In this document: one piece after another, positions 40,798 through 48,968 of the stretch | Numbering within the stretch: position 1 is the first letter of the stretch | Layout of the letters: each line of letters opens with the position of its first letter | Assembly (NCBI GenBank): GCA_009774625.1 | Contig: VSOB01000013.1 | Coordinates: 1-56,179, forward strand | Reading direction: 5' to 3' | Length of the DNA stretch: 56,179 nucleotides | DNA from: Lachnospiraceae bacterium | GTDB taxonomy: Bacteria; Bacillota; Clostridia; Lachnospirales; Lachnospiraceae | The notes under the pieces: generated by a model | Seen by the model: only the letters and a program-made list of their open reading frames with translations | Told to the model about the DNA's origin: nothing | Database searches by the model: none | Made by a program: the position numbers and the translations under genes

Positions 40798-41341
40798 GGA
40801 AGCAATAGGACTTTTGCTGGAAGGCATCGGAGAGGATGTTACCAGAGAAGGGCTGAAAGAAACGCCTGCACGGATTGCGCGGATGTACAGGGAACTGATG
40901 AGCGGCATGGAGGAAGAGCCTGCCGACTATTTATCCAGAAGGTTCTCGGTGGAAAGCAATGAAATGGTACTGGAAAAGGATATCGTATTTTATTCTATGT
41001 GTGAACATCATCTGATGCCTTTTTACGGAAAGGCTCATATTGCATATATACCGGATGGCTATGTGGTGGGGCTGAGCAAACTGGCCAGGACGGTGGAGGT
41101 ATTTGCCGGGCGTCTGCAGATACAGGAACGTCTGACAGCGCAGGTGGCAGATGCCATTATGAACGAATTGAAGCCACAGGGGGTGATGGTAATGGTGGAG
41201 GCGGAGCATATGTGCATGACAATGCGCGGTGTCAAAAAGCCGGGCAGTAAGACCGTAACGGTTGCCGTGCGGGGTATCTTTGAGGAAAAGCAGGAGCTGC
41301 AGAACCGGTTTCTGGCATGTCTTGGGAGGCAGGGCATATGA
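40775..41341 (+). CDS. folE: GTP cyclohydrolase I
   Basis: Converts GTP to 7,8-dihydroneopterin triphosphate. The 188 residues include zinc ligands in M-C-E-H-H-L-M-P-F and E-H-M-C-M-T-M-R-G, plus V-G-L-S-K-L-A-R and G-R-L-Q-I-Q-E-R-L-T. Start chosen at ATG with AGGAGAG just upstream; a longer frame inside folC has no site. The stop overlaps the HD gene by 4 bases. Confidence 0.95.
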   Translation: MVDQNKIEEAIGLLLEGIGEDVTREGLKETPARIARMYRELMSGMEEEPADYLSRRFSVESNEMVLEKDIVFYSMCEHHLMPFYGKAHIAYIPDGYVVGLSKLARTVEVFAGRLQIQERLTAQVADAIMNELKPQGVMVMVEAEHMCMTMRGVKKPGSKTVTVAVRGIFEEKQELQNRFLACLGRQGI

Positions 41342-41820
41342 GGCGGATCGACAAGATCCTGAAACATGCCACGTTTACGGCATGTATGGAAAAAAACAGA
41401 GAATGGGAAAAAGACAGAGTATTTTGCAGGCATGATATGGGACATTTTCTTTCCGTGGCCAGAATCGCCCATCTTTTAAATCTGAAAAAGAAACTGAAGC
41501 AGAAGAAAGAAGTGGTCTATGCGGCGGCGCTGCTTCATGATATCGGGAGATTCAGACAGTACGAAGCGCAGATTCCCCATGAGCAGGCAAGCGCAGCGCT
41601 GGCGCCGGGGATATTAAAAGACTGCGGCTTTGGAGACAAAGAGACGGAGATGATCGTGGATGCCATCCGCAGCCATCGGAATGAAAAGATCCGGAAAGAA
41701 AAAAGTCTGCGGGGCATTCTGTATCAGGCGGATAAACTGAGCCGGGACTGTTTTTTCTGTCCGGTGGAAAAGGACTGTAATTGGAAACATGATAAGAAAA
41801 ATATGCGGATTCGGTATTAG
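41338..41820 (+). CDS. HD-domain phosphohydrolase in the folate operon
   Basis: A 160-residue HD-superfamily protein: C-R-H-D-M-G-H-F, A-L-L-H-D-I-G-R-F (the His-Asp metal pair), P-H-E-Q-A-S and a downstream D in Y-Q-A-D-K-L-S-R-D. The C-terminus has a C-F-F-C-P-V-E-K-D-C cluster that could bind a metal. It is locked between folE and folP with ATGA overlap. The operon lacks a recognised enzyme to remove phosphates from dihydroneopterin triphosphate (FolQ step). An HD phosphohydrolase is a logical candidate; this is inference. It could also act on another nucleotide. Confidence 0.8.
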   Translation: MRRIDKILKHATFTACMEKNREWEKDRVFCRHDMGHFLSVARIAHLLNLKKKLKQKKEVVYAAALLHDIGRFRQYEAQIPHEQASAALAPGILKDCGFGDKETEMIVDAIRSHRNEKIRKEKSLRGILYQADKLSRDCFFCPVEKDCNWKHDKKNMRIRY

Positions 41821-41858
41821 CCCGCCGGCCGCTTTAAGAAAGAGAGGAGAGCGTTAAG

Positions 41859-42674
41859 ATGAAAATTGGCAACCGTGAATTTCACGTATCAGATACTGTT
41901 TATGTAATGGGGATTCTGAATATGACACCGGATTCCTTTTCGGACGGGGGACAATACAATGATCCGGATAAGGCGCTGTGCCATGTGGAGGAAATGATCA
42001 AAGAGGGGGCGGATCTGATTGATGTGGGCGGAGAGTCCACCAAACCCGGTTCGGACTATTCACTTTCTGCAGAGGAAGAGATCGAGAGAGTGGTTCCGAT
42101 CATTGAAAAAATCAAATCCAGATTTGATATACCTGTTTCACTGGATACCTATCACAGCCAGACTGCACAGGCAGGTATTGCCGCAGGAGCAGATCTGATC
42201 AATGATATCTGGGGGCTTAAGTTTGATCCGGAAATGGCAGGCGTGATCGCCCGTTCCGGCGTTGCCTGCTGTCTGGTACACAACAGAAAAGAGGCGGTTT
42301 ACAAAGATTTTATGAATGAAATAGCGGATGATATGTCAAAGAGTATTCATCTGGCAGAACAGGCAGGCATCGCCAACAACAGGATCATTCTGGATCCGGG
42401 TGTGGGTTTTGGCAAGACACTGGAGCAGAGTCTGGCGGTAATCAACGGCCTGGAGGAGTTTCATATGTTTGGTTATCCTGTGTTGATGGGAGCTTCCCGC
42501 AAATCTGTGATTGGCAATACGCTGAATCTGCCGGTTTCGGACCGGGTGGAAGGGACCATTGCCACCTCTGTAATCGGGGTTGTGAAAGGCTGCGCCTTTA
42601 TCCGCGTTCATGATGTAAAGGAAAATGTGCGTGCCATCAGAATGACGGAGGCGATTTTGCGTGCGGGAAGATAG
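41859..42674 (+). CDS. folP: Dihydropteroate synthase
   Basis: Joins p-aminobenzoate to hydroxymethyl-dihydropterin pyrophosphate; the sulfonamide target. The 271 residues carry G-I-L-N-M-T-P-D-S-F-S-D-G-G, D-V-G-G-E-S-T-K-P-G, N-D-I-W-G-L, D-P-G-V-G-F-G-K-T and M-G-A-S-R-K-S, all intact. AGAGGAG precedes the ATG. Overlaps the next gene by 14 bases. Confidence 0.96.
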   Translation: MKIGNREFHVSDTVYVMGILNMTPDSFSDGGQYNDPDKALCHVEEMIKEGADLIDVGGESTKPGSDYSLSAEEEIERVVPIIEKIKSRFDIPVSLDTYHSQTAQAGIAAGADLINDIWGLKFDPEMAGVIARSGVACCLVHNRKEAVYKDFMNEIADDMSKSIHLAEQAGIANNRIILDPGVGFGKTLEQSLAVINGLEEFHMFGYPVLMGASRKSVIGNTLNLPVSDRVEGTIATSVIGVVKGCAFIRVHDVKENVRAIRMTEAILRAGR

Positions 42675-43539
42675 AAGGGGGCGGACCCGGTCCGGTTCAT
42701 ATAACGGCGCATATGATGAGATCCGGATAGAAGAGCTGGAGATTTATGCCCATCACGGAGTGTTCCCGGAGGAAACCGGACTGGGGCAGAAGTTTTTTGT
42801 CAATGCGGTATTGTATACGGATACCCATGCGGCAGGACTGGAAGATGAGCTGACTTTATCCACCGATTATGGGACAGTCTGCCAGTTTATTCACCAGTTT
42901 CTGACAGACCATACTTACAAATTGCTGGAAGCAGCCGCCGAACATCTGGCTGGGCGGCTGCTTCTTAAGTTTTCCCTGATCCGGGGACTGACCCTGGAGA
43001 TCAGAAAGCCTTCCGCGCCGATTCCGCTGCCGGTATCTTCGGTTTCGGTATCCGTTACGAGAGGATGGAAGCGGGCCGTCATTGCCTGCGGCTCCAATAT
43101 GGGAGAGAAGGAGCAGTACATCGAATCTGCCATCCGCAAAATAGCGGAGGATGAAAAATGCCGGCTGCTGCAATGTGCGGACAGGATCGTCACAAAGCCT
43201 TACGGCGGGGTGGAGCAGGCGGATTTTGTCAATGGGGCAGTGCTGGTGGAGACTTTATATGAGCCGGAAGAACTGCTGGGGCTGCTGAACCGTCTGGAGG
43301 CGGAAGCGGGCCGGGAGAGAAAGATCCACTGGGGCCCCAGGACCCTGGATCTGGATCTGATCTTTTATGAAGAAGAAGTGATTCGGACAGACAGGCTGAC
43401 CGTCCCCCACCCGGATATGCAGAACCGGGATTTTGTCCTCATTCCCCTGTCACAGATCGTACCGGACTGGATTCATCCCATTTATGGTAAGAGTGTGAGC
43501 GTTCTTCTGGAAGAGCTGGAAGGGAAAAATAAGGCGTAA
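42661..43539 (+). CDS. Dihydroneopterin aldolase / HPPK fusion (FolB-FolK)
   Basis: A bifunctional 292-residue enzyme. Residues about 18-135 are FolB: I-Y-A-H-H-G-V-F-P-E-E and D-Y-G-T-V, with the catalytic Lys region. Residues about 140-292 are FolK: A-C-G-S-N-M-G-E-K, the Mg-binding L-D-L-D-L-I-F-Y and H-P-D-M-Q-N-R-D-F. It gives two consecutive steps before FolP. The start is GTG with GGAGG 9 bases upstream, inside folP. Such FolB-FolK fusions are known in Clostridia. Last gene of the operon. Confidence 0.92.
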   Translation: MREDRRGRTRSGSYNGAYDEIRIEELEIYAHHGVFPEETGLGQKFFVNAVLYTDTHAAGLEDELTLSTDYGTVCQFIHQFLTDHTYKLLEAAAEHLAGRLLLKFSLIRGLTLEIRKPSAPIPLPVSSVSVSVTRGWKRAVIACGSNMGEKEQYIESAIRKIAEDEKCRLLQCADRIVTKPYGGVEQADFVNGAVLVETLYEPEELLGLLNRLEAEAGRERKIHWGPRTLDLDLIFYEEEVIRTDRLTVPHPDMQNRDFVLIPLSQIVPDWIHPIYGKSVSVLLEELEGKNKA

Positions 43540-43570
43540 AGTGAGAGCGAAAGAGAGAAACAGCGATATA

Positions 43571-43608
43571 AAACGAGAATGGAGCGTAAGGCTGCATTCT
43601 CGTTTTTA
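43571..43608 (+). terminator. Intrinsic terminator of the folate operon
   Basis: ACGAGAATG/CATTCTCGT stem followed by TTTT. Confidence 0.85.
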
Positions 43609-43626
43609 CCGTATATTATGACCAGG

Positions 43627-44655
43627 TTATTTGGCGACAGCCACGGCCGCAGCCGCCGCAGAGAAGGATTCCACCTGTACCGGGCCGTACAGCGGTGTGT
43701 GGAATACAGGGGTGGGCGCATCATAGGCATTGAAATATACATATTGGGAAGTGATCTGTATATGTTCATAAACGCCGTGCGCTACCACCTCTTCTCCGGT
43801 ACCGTTGGTATGGATGCGTTTCAGTGCAGGTTCATCGGGATCGCTTTTCTGATAGTAGATGATGTCACCGGCCACATTGAAAAAGTCCAGACGGTCCTCG
43901 GTAAGGATTTCTGTAGTCTGGGTGGAAAGGGAGTAACGGCATAGTCTGTAGTCGGAAGAAATGTCCATATAGTATACATAATCGTCCTGAATGATGGGAT
44001 TGTAGACATCGCCCATGAAAACGGCGGCGATGGCATTGTTTGACGTATCCAGTGTGTACAGATAATGGTCTTTCCCGGTGCCTCCGAAATAGATTTTGCC
44101 GTTCTGGATGCTGGCAGGGTTGATCACATAATTCTGGATTTCTTCAAAATTTTCTTTGTTGGTATCAATCCGGCACAGAGAGGTCCCGGTCTTTGTGCTG
44201 TAGGACTGATAAAATATTGTATTGTCCCACAGGGCAAGGGTGGGGGCCGGCACGCGTTTGAGACAGACAGAGGACTTTCCGTTCTTTTTGGACCGATAGA
44301 CGCCGTTGGTCCGGAACATGGAAGAAAACTGGTCGGAGGCAGAGGAAGCCGCCTGATAATAGTACAGGAAATTGCCTGCGGCATTCAGGGAGCTGACCTG
44401 TGCATTGGACAGTTTGGCTACATTTGTTTCATCCGGATTCATCGTATAGAGGGCGTAATTATCATAGGCATTTGCAAAGTAGACGGTTCCGTCGTCCTCA
44501 CAGAACAGCCCTCCGTTATTTAAGTTTCCTGCCGTATTGCCTGTTGTTCCTGGCGGATTTTCCGGAATCCGTTTGGAAAAAAAGGAATAGGTAAACAAAG
44601 CGGCAAACAGCAGAAGCGGAATTGTGGCAATAAGTATGTTTTTTAAGACTTTCAT
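43627..44655 (-). CDS. Membrane-anchored DUF5050 domain protein
   Basis: A 342-residue protein with a single N-terminal hydrophobic anchor (about 6-27) and an extracytoplasmic region of beta-propeller-like repeats. These are aromatic strands such as G-T-V-Y-F-A-N, N-F-L-Y-Y-Y, N-T-I-F-Y-Q-S, G-K-I-Y-F-G-G, D-Y-V-Y-Y-M-D and D-I-I-Y-Y-Q-K, each followed by a short basic strand. This is typical of DUF5050. The tail is alanine-rich (A-A-A-A-A-V-A-V-A). No enzymatic motif. GGAGG precedes the ATG. Function unknown. Confidence 0.75.
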   Translation of the reverse strand: MKVLKNILIATIPLLLFAALFTYSFFSKRIPENPPGTTGNTAGNLNNGGLFCEDDGTVYFANAYDNYALYTMNPDETNVAKLSNAQVSSLNAAGNFLYYYQAASSASDQFSSMFRTNGVYRSKKNGKSSVCLKRVPAPTLALWDNTIFYQSYSTKTGTSLCRIDTNKENFEEIQNYVINPASIQNGKIYFGGTGKDHYLYTLDTSNNAIAAVFMGDVYNPIIQDDYVYYMDISSDYRLCRYSLSTQTTEILTEDRLDFFNVAGDIIYYQKSDPDEPALKRIHTNGTGEEVVAHGVYEHIQITSQYVYFNAYDAPTPVFHTPLYGPVQVESFSAAAAAVAVAK

Positions 44656-44702
44656 AAGATAACCTCCTGATATGGAACATGATCTGCAACCCTTGCTATG
44701 AG

Positions 44703-44789
44703 TATATCATAAATCTTCGATTTATGACCATCATTCGCCGTTCGTCGAACATGCAGGCATGCTCTCCTCACTCACGCTCATTATATCAT
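44703..44789. repeat. Palindromic segment between direct repeats TATATCAT
   Basis: Two copies of TATATCAT bracket about 71 bases that contain a CATAAATC/GATTTATG hairpin, a GTTCG-T-CGAAC palindrome and GCATGC-centred symmetry. The segment is non-coding and lies between divergent genes. It could be a miniature mobile element with an 8-bp target duplication, or a REP-like repeat; copies elsewhere in the genome cannot be seen from here. Confidence 0.35.
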
Positions 44790-44839
44790 GATTCCCGGAT
44801 TCGTAAAGTGGATGTATCATATTTTCCTTTGTATACCGC

Positions 44840-44868
44840 TTGCACGGGTAATGGAATTGTTATAAGAT
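44840..44868 (+). promoter_or_regulatory. Candidate promoter of pheA
   Basis: TTGCAC, 17 bases, TAAGAT, about 60 bases before the ATG. No Phe leader peptide or T-box is visible. Confidence 0.45.
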
Positions 44869-44929
44869 AAATAGTATGGATAACGGGTTTTCATACAAAA
44901 GTATGTACCGTCAGAGAAAGGACAGGCAG

Positions 44930-46066
44930 ATGGATTTAGGAGCGCTTCGTCAGGAAATTGACGAAATTGACAGACAGATCGTGGCACTGTATGAGAAGCG
45001 TATGGAGGTTTCCAGGCAGGTGGCTGCGTATAAGATCAGTACGGGTAAGAAGGTATTTGACAAGGCGCGGGAGGAGGAAAAGCTCAGGACAGTAAAGGGA
45101 CTGACCCACAGCAGCTTTAACAGTCATGGCATTGAAGAGTTGTTTGAACAGATCATGTCCATGAGCCGCAAGCTCCAGTATCAGATGCTGACGGAGCATG
45201 GGAGTCTTGGCAGACTGCCGTTTATCGGGGTGGAGCGGCTGGAGACAGAAACTGCCAGAGTGGTGTTTCAGGGGGCGCAGGGCGCCTATTCCCAGGCGGC
45301 GATGCAGACCTATTTCGGAAACCGGATCAGCAGCTTCCATGTGGACAGCTTCCGGGAGGCTATGAGCGCCATTGACGAAGGCAGCGCAGATTTTGCGGTG
45401 CTCCCCATTGAAAATTCCACGGCAGGGATTGTCAGTGAGATTTACGATCTGCTGGTGGAGTTTGAAAATTATATCGTGGGAGAACAGATCATCCGGATCG
45501 AGCATTGTCTGCTGGGGATACCGGGGGCGCGGGAGGAAGAGATCAGGACAGTCTGCTCTCATCCCCAGTCACTGATGCAGAGCGCCGGTTATCTGTCAGG
45601 GAAAGACTGGGAGCAGATCAGTATGCCCAACAATGCCTTTGCAGCCAGAAAGGTGGCACAGGACGGAAATGTGCATCAGGCGGCTATTGCATCGGAGCAG
45701 GCAGGCGAGATTTACGGACTGCAGGTACTGAAAAAGGGAGTGAATCAGGAAGAGGACAATTCCACCCGGTTTATTATCGTGACCAATCAGAAACTATTTG
45801 AAAAGGATGCCAATAAAGTCAGCATTTGTTTTGAGATACCGCATAAAAGCGGTTCTCTGTACCATATGCTGTCCCATTTTATTTATAATAATCTGAATAT
45901 GACCAAGATTGAAAGCCGTCCGATTGAAGAGCGGAGCTGGGAATACCGCTTTTTCATAGATTTTGAAGGCAATCTGGCGGACAGTGCGGTGAAAAACGCT
46001 TTGCGGGGACTGCGGGAAGAAGCCAGAAATATGAAAATACTCGGTAATTATGCAACCGGCCGCTGA
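44930..46066 (+). CDS. pheA: Bifunctional chorismate mutase / prephenate dehydratase
   Basis: Makes phenylpyruvate from chorismate. In 378 residues: an AroQ-type chorismate mutase (about 1-90; L-R-Q-E-I-D-E-I-D-R-Q-I), prephenate dehydratase (about 105-285; F-Q-G-A-Q-G-A-Y-S, P-I-E-N-S-T-A-G, and the T-R-F catalytic motif in N-S-T-R-F) and an ACT domain with the Phe-binding E-S-R-P motif, so feedback inhibition by phenylalanine is expected. ATG chosen with AAAGGA 8 bases upstream; an upstream in-frame ATG lacks a site. Confidence 0.94.
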   Translation: MDLGALRQEIDEIDRQIVALYEKRMEVSRQVAAYKISTGKKVFDKAREEEKLRTVKGLTHSSFNSHGIEELFEQIMSMSRKLQYQMLTEHGSLGRLPFIGVERLETETARVVFQGAQGAYSQAAMQTYFGNRISSFHVDSFREAMSAIDEGSADFAVLPIENSTAGIVSEIYDLLVEFENYIVGEQIIRIEHCLLGIPGAREEEIRTVCSHPQSLMQSAGYLSGKDWEQISMPNNAFAARKVAQDGNVHQAAIASEQAGEIYGLQVLKKGVNQEEDNSTRFIIVTNQKLFEKDANKVSICFEIPHKSGSLYHMLSHFIYNNLNMTKIESRPIEERSWEYRFFIDFEGNLADSAVKNALRGLREEARNMKILGNYATGR

Positions 46067-46114
46067 CAGAGGGCCGGCTTTGGGAGAAATAAATAAAAAA
46101 AAGAGGATTTGCAT

Positions 46115-47422
46115 ATGAGAGAGCAGGAATTGATTTTATACAGAGAGCTTGCCGGGGACAGTATTCTGCGGGATATGGCGGGGCTGATGGCTGGCGCAGG
46201 CGAGGGGGAATCCGGTCGGGAGCGGGATGGGAAACAGGCGGCGCTTCTGTATGACTGTATGCACAGGCTGCTGGAGCTGTCGGGTACCCATGGCTTTTAC
46301 GGCAACCTCTGGCATTGTTATCTGGCCAATCTGCTTGCCAACAGTGAAAACAGCTACAGCATGGCATGCGAGGTAGTGGGAGCCGTGACCGGGACGATCA
46401 ATGAGGCAGCGCTGCATGATTTTGAGATCATAAAAGAGTTTTATGAGTATGATTTTACCGGCCTGGCGGAGGCACTTGGGATCAGGGGCTTTCACCTGCT
46501 GCTGGATTATCAGGTAGGAGAGCGGCAGGGAAAGGTATATAATACCCGGATCAGGGATCGGATCTGTGAGTTGGCTGTCAGGCTTGCCGGTACAGGAACC
46601 GCATCAGAAATGAAAGATGCGGTGACGGAATTTTACCGGGAGTATGGTGTGGGCCGGTTCGGACTGCATAAGGCGTTTCGCATCTTACATAACCGGGATG
46701 GCATGGAGATTTGTCCGATTTTGAACATCGCCCATGTGAAGCTGGACGATCTGATCGGCTATGAGATTCCCAAACAGAAGCTGATCGAGAATACGGAGGC
46801 ATTTGTGGAGGGCAGAAAGGCCAATAACTGTCTGCTGTTCGGAGATGCAGGCACAGGCAAGTCCTCCAGCATCAAGGCGATTGCCAATGAGTACTACAAC
46901 AGGGGTCTGCGGATCATAGAGGTGTACAGGCACCAGTTTCAGGATCTGCATGAGATCATTGCCCGGATCAAGAACAGAAATTATAAGTTTATTATTTATA
47001 TGGATGATTTGAGTTTTGAGGATTTCGAAACCGAATATAAATATTTAAAAGCAGTCATAGAAGGCGGATTGGAGAAAAAGCCGGATAATATACTGATCTA
47101 TGCCACATCCAACAGAAGGCATCTGGTCAGAGAGCGGTTTGGTGACAAGGCGGACCGGGACGACGATCTGCATACCAATGATACCGTACAGGAAAAGCTG
47201 TCGCTGGCTGCCCGGTTCGGAGTGACGATCTATTACGGTTCGCCGGATCGGAAAACATTTCAGGCGATCGTAAAGGCATTGGCTCAGAAAAGCGGCGTCA
47301 CGCTGCCGGAGCAGGAGCTTCTGGCACAGGCCAATGCATGGGAGCTGGCCCACGGCGGGCTGTCAGGGCGCTGTGCCCGGCAGTTTATTGATTATCTGGC
47401 AGGAAAAAGGGCAGAGGGGTGA
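46115..47422 (+). CDS. AAA-type ATPase, DUF815 family
   Basis: A 435-residue ATP-binding protein. The N-terminal 215 residues are helical and unrecognised. The C-terminal AAA core has Walker A F-G-D-A-G-T-G-K-S-S (about 241-250), Walker B I-I-Y-M-D-D-L (about 290-297) and sensor-type A-T-S-N-R-R-H-L. The family occurs widely but its function is not established. AAGAGG lies 8 bases before the chosen ATG. It is followed at once by ppx, hinting at a shared stress or polyphosphate context. Confidence 0.85.
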   Translation: MREQELILYRELAGDSILRDMAGLMAGAGEGESGRERDGKQAALLYDCMHRLLELSGTHGFYGNLWHCYLANLLANSENSYSMACEVVGAVTGTINEAALHDFEIIKEFYEYDFTGLAEALGIRGFHLLLDYQVGERQGKVYNTRIRDRICELAVRLAGTGTASEMKDAVTEFYREYGVGRFGLHKAFRILHNRDGMEICPILNIAHVKLDDLIGYEIPKQKLIENTEAFVEGRKANNCLLFGDAGTGKSSSIKAIANEYYNRGLRIIEVYRHQFQDLHEIIARIKNRNYKFIIYMDDLSFEDFETEYKYLKAVIEGGLEKKPDNILIYATSNRRHLVRERFGDKADRDDDLHTNDTVQEKLSLAARFGVTIYYGSPDRKTFQAIVKALAQKSGVTLPEQELLAQANAWELAHGGLSGRCARQFIDYLAGKRAEG

Positions 47423-47427
47423 GAGGT

Positions 47428-48966
47428 ATGGGAATAAAAACGTTTGCAGCCATCGATGTGGGTTCCTATGAATTGTCTATGAAGATCTTCGAGATTTCTC
47501 CGAAGGAAAAGCTCAGGGAAATCGATCATATCAGACATCGGATTGATCTGGGAACAGAGACATATACCACAGGGAAGCTGAGTCATGAAAAGGTGGATGA
47601 GCTGTGCCGGGTATTGTGTGAGTTCGGGGATATTATGAAATCCTATCGTGCGACGGACTATCAGGCATACGGCACCAGCGCGGTCCGGGAGATGCGCAAT
47701 CGGGAAATCGTCCTGGAACAGATCAAGATGCGGACCGGCATACAGGTCGATATGCTGAGCAATTCAGAACAGCGTTTTCTGGATTACAAGTCGATTGCAT
47801 CCAAGGGGGAGAGCTTTCACGGGCTGATTTCCAGCGGGACCGCCATCATCGATATCGGCGGCGGCAGTATGCAGATTTCTCTGTTTGATAAGGATTCTCT
47901 GGTGACCACACAGAACCTGCGTCTGGGGATTTTGCTGATCCGGGAACAGCTTTCCAAGCTGAAACTGCGGCATTCTCAGTATGCGGATATTATAGAAGAG
48001 CTGGCAGGCAGCCAGATCGAAGTGCTGGAAAAGCTGTATCTGAAGGGAAAGAAAATCGACAATATTATAGTGGTTGACGAATACATCTCCTATGCCCTGG
48101 GGAAGCGGGACAGGAAACTTCTGGAAAATTACATCGACAGGGATACGTATCTGCGGTTTATGGAGGAGGTACAGGAGAGTTCTCTGGCAGATCTGGGCAA
48201 GGCGCTGCAAATGCCGGAAGAGAGCATTGTCCTTCTTTATATTGCGTCGATGCTGGTGCTGCGTTTTCTGCGGACTACAGGCGCTTCCAGACTGTGGATA
48301 CCGGGAGTGACGCTGTGCGACGGCATCGGGTATGAGTATGCGGAAAAAAATAAGATTCTGGTGACCACCCATGATTTCGAAAAGGATATCATTGACTGTA
48401 CCCAGAACATCAGTAAGCGTTATATGGGCAGCAAAAAACGGGGCGAAACGCTGGAAAAAATTGCCCTTACCATTTTTGACAGTATGAAAAAGGCGCATGG
48501 GCTGGGGAAACGGGAGCGGCTTTTACTGCGTCTGGCGGCGCTTTTACATGACTGTGGCAAATATATTTCCATGAACAATGTGGGAGAGGCCTCTTATGAA
48601 ATCGTGATGTCCACAGAGATCATAGGATTGTCTCATGCAGAGCGGGAGATCGTGGCCAATGTGGTCAGATACAATTACCGGGATTTCTCTTATTACAGAG
48701 GCGGCAGGGAGAGCATACCGGACAGGCGGGCCTATCTGACCGTGGCGAAGCTGACGGCGATACTGCGGGTGGCCACCGGACTGGACCGGAGCCATAAGGA
48801 AAAGTGCCGCGATATTACAGCGGCGCTCAGGGACAGACAGTTGGTTTTGACAGTCAATACGCCTTACGATATTACATTGGAAAAAGGGCTGTTTTCTACC
48901 AAAGCTGCTTTTTTTGAAGAAATATTTGAAGTAACACCTGTTATTAAAAGAAAAAGGGGAATATAG
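47428..48966 (+). CDS. ppx: Ppx/GppA-type exopolyphosphatase with HD domain
   Basis: A 512-residue phosphatase that shortens polyphosphate or hydrolyses pppGpp. The actin-like ATPase fold shows A-A-I-D-V-G-S-Y (phosphate loop 1), G-T-S-A-V-R-E-M-R-N and I-D-I-G-G-G-S-M (phosphate loop 2). A C-terminal HD-type domain (A-A-L-L-H-D-C-G-K-Y) extends it to the long form. It lies 2 bases before ppk, so the degrading and synthesising enzymes are co-expressed. Confidence 0.9.
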   Translation: MGIKTFAAIDVGSYELSMKIFEISPKEKLREIDHIRHRIDLGTETYTTGKLSHEKVDELCRVLCEFGDIMKSYRATDYQAYGTSAVREMRNREIVLEQIKMRTGIQVDMLSNSEQRFLDYKSIASKGESFHGLISSGTAIIDIGGGSMQISLFDKDSLVTTQNLRLGILLIREQLSKLKLRHSQYADIIEELAGSQIEVLEKLYLKGKKIDNIIVVDEYISYALGKRDRKLLENYIDRDTYLRFMEEVQESSLADLGKALQMPEESIVLLYIASMLVLRFLRTTGASRLWIPGVTLCDGIGYEYAEKNKILVTTHDFEKDIIDCTQNISKRYMGSKKRGETLEKIALTIFDSMKKAHGLGKRERLLLRLAALLHDCGKYISMNNVGEASYEIVMSTEIIGLSHAEREIVANVVRYNYRDFSYYRGGRESIPDRRAYLTVAKLTAILRVATGLDRSHKEKCRDITAALRDRQLVLTVNTPYDITLEKGLFSTKAAFFEEIFEVTPVIKRKRGI

Positions 48967-48968
48967 GC

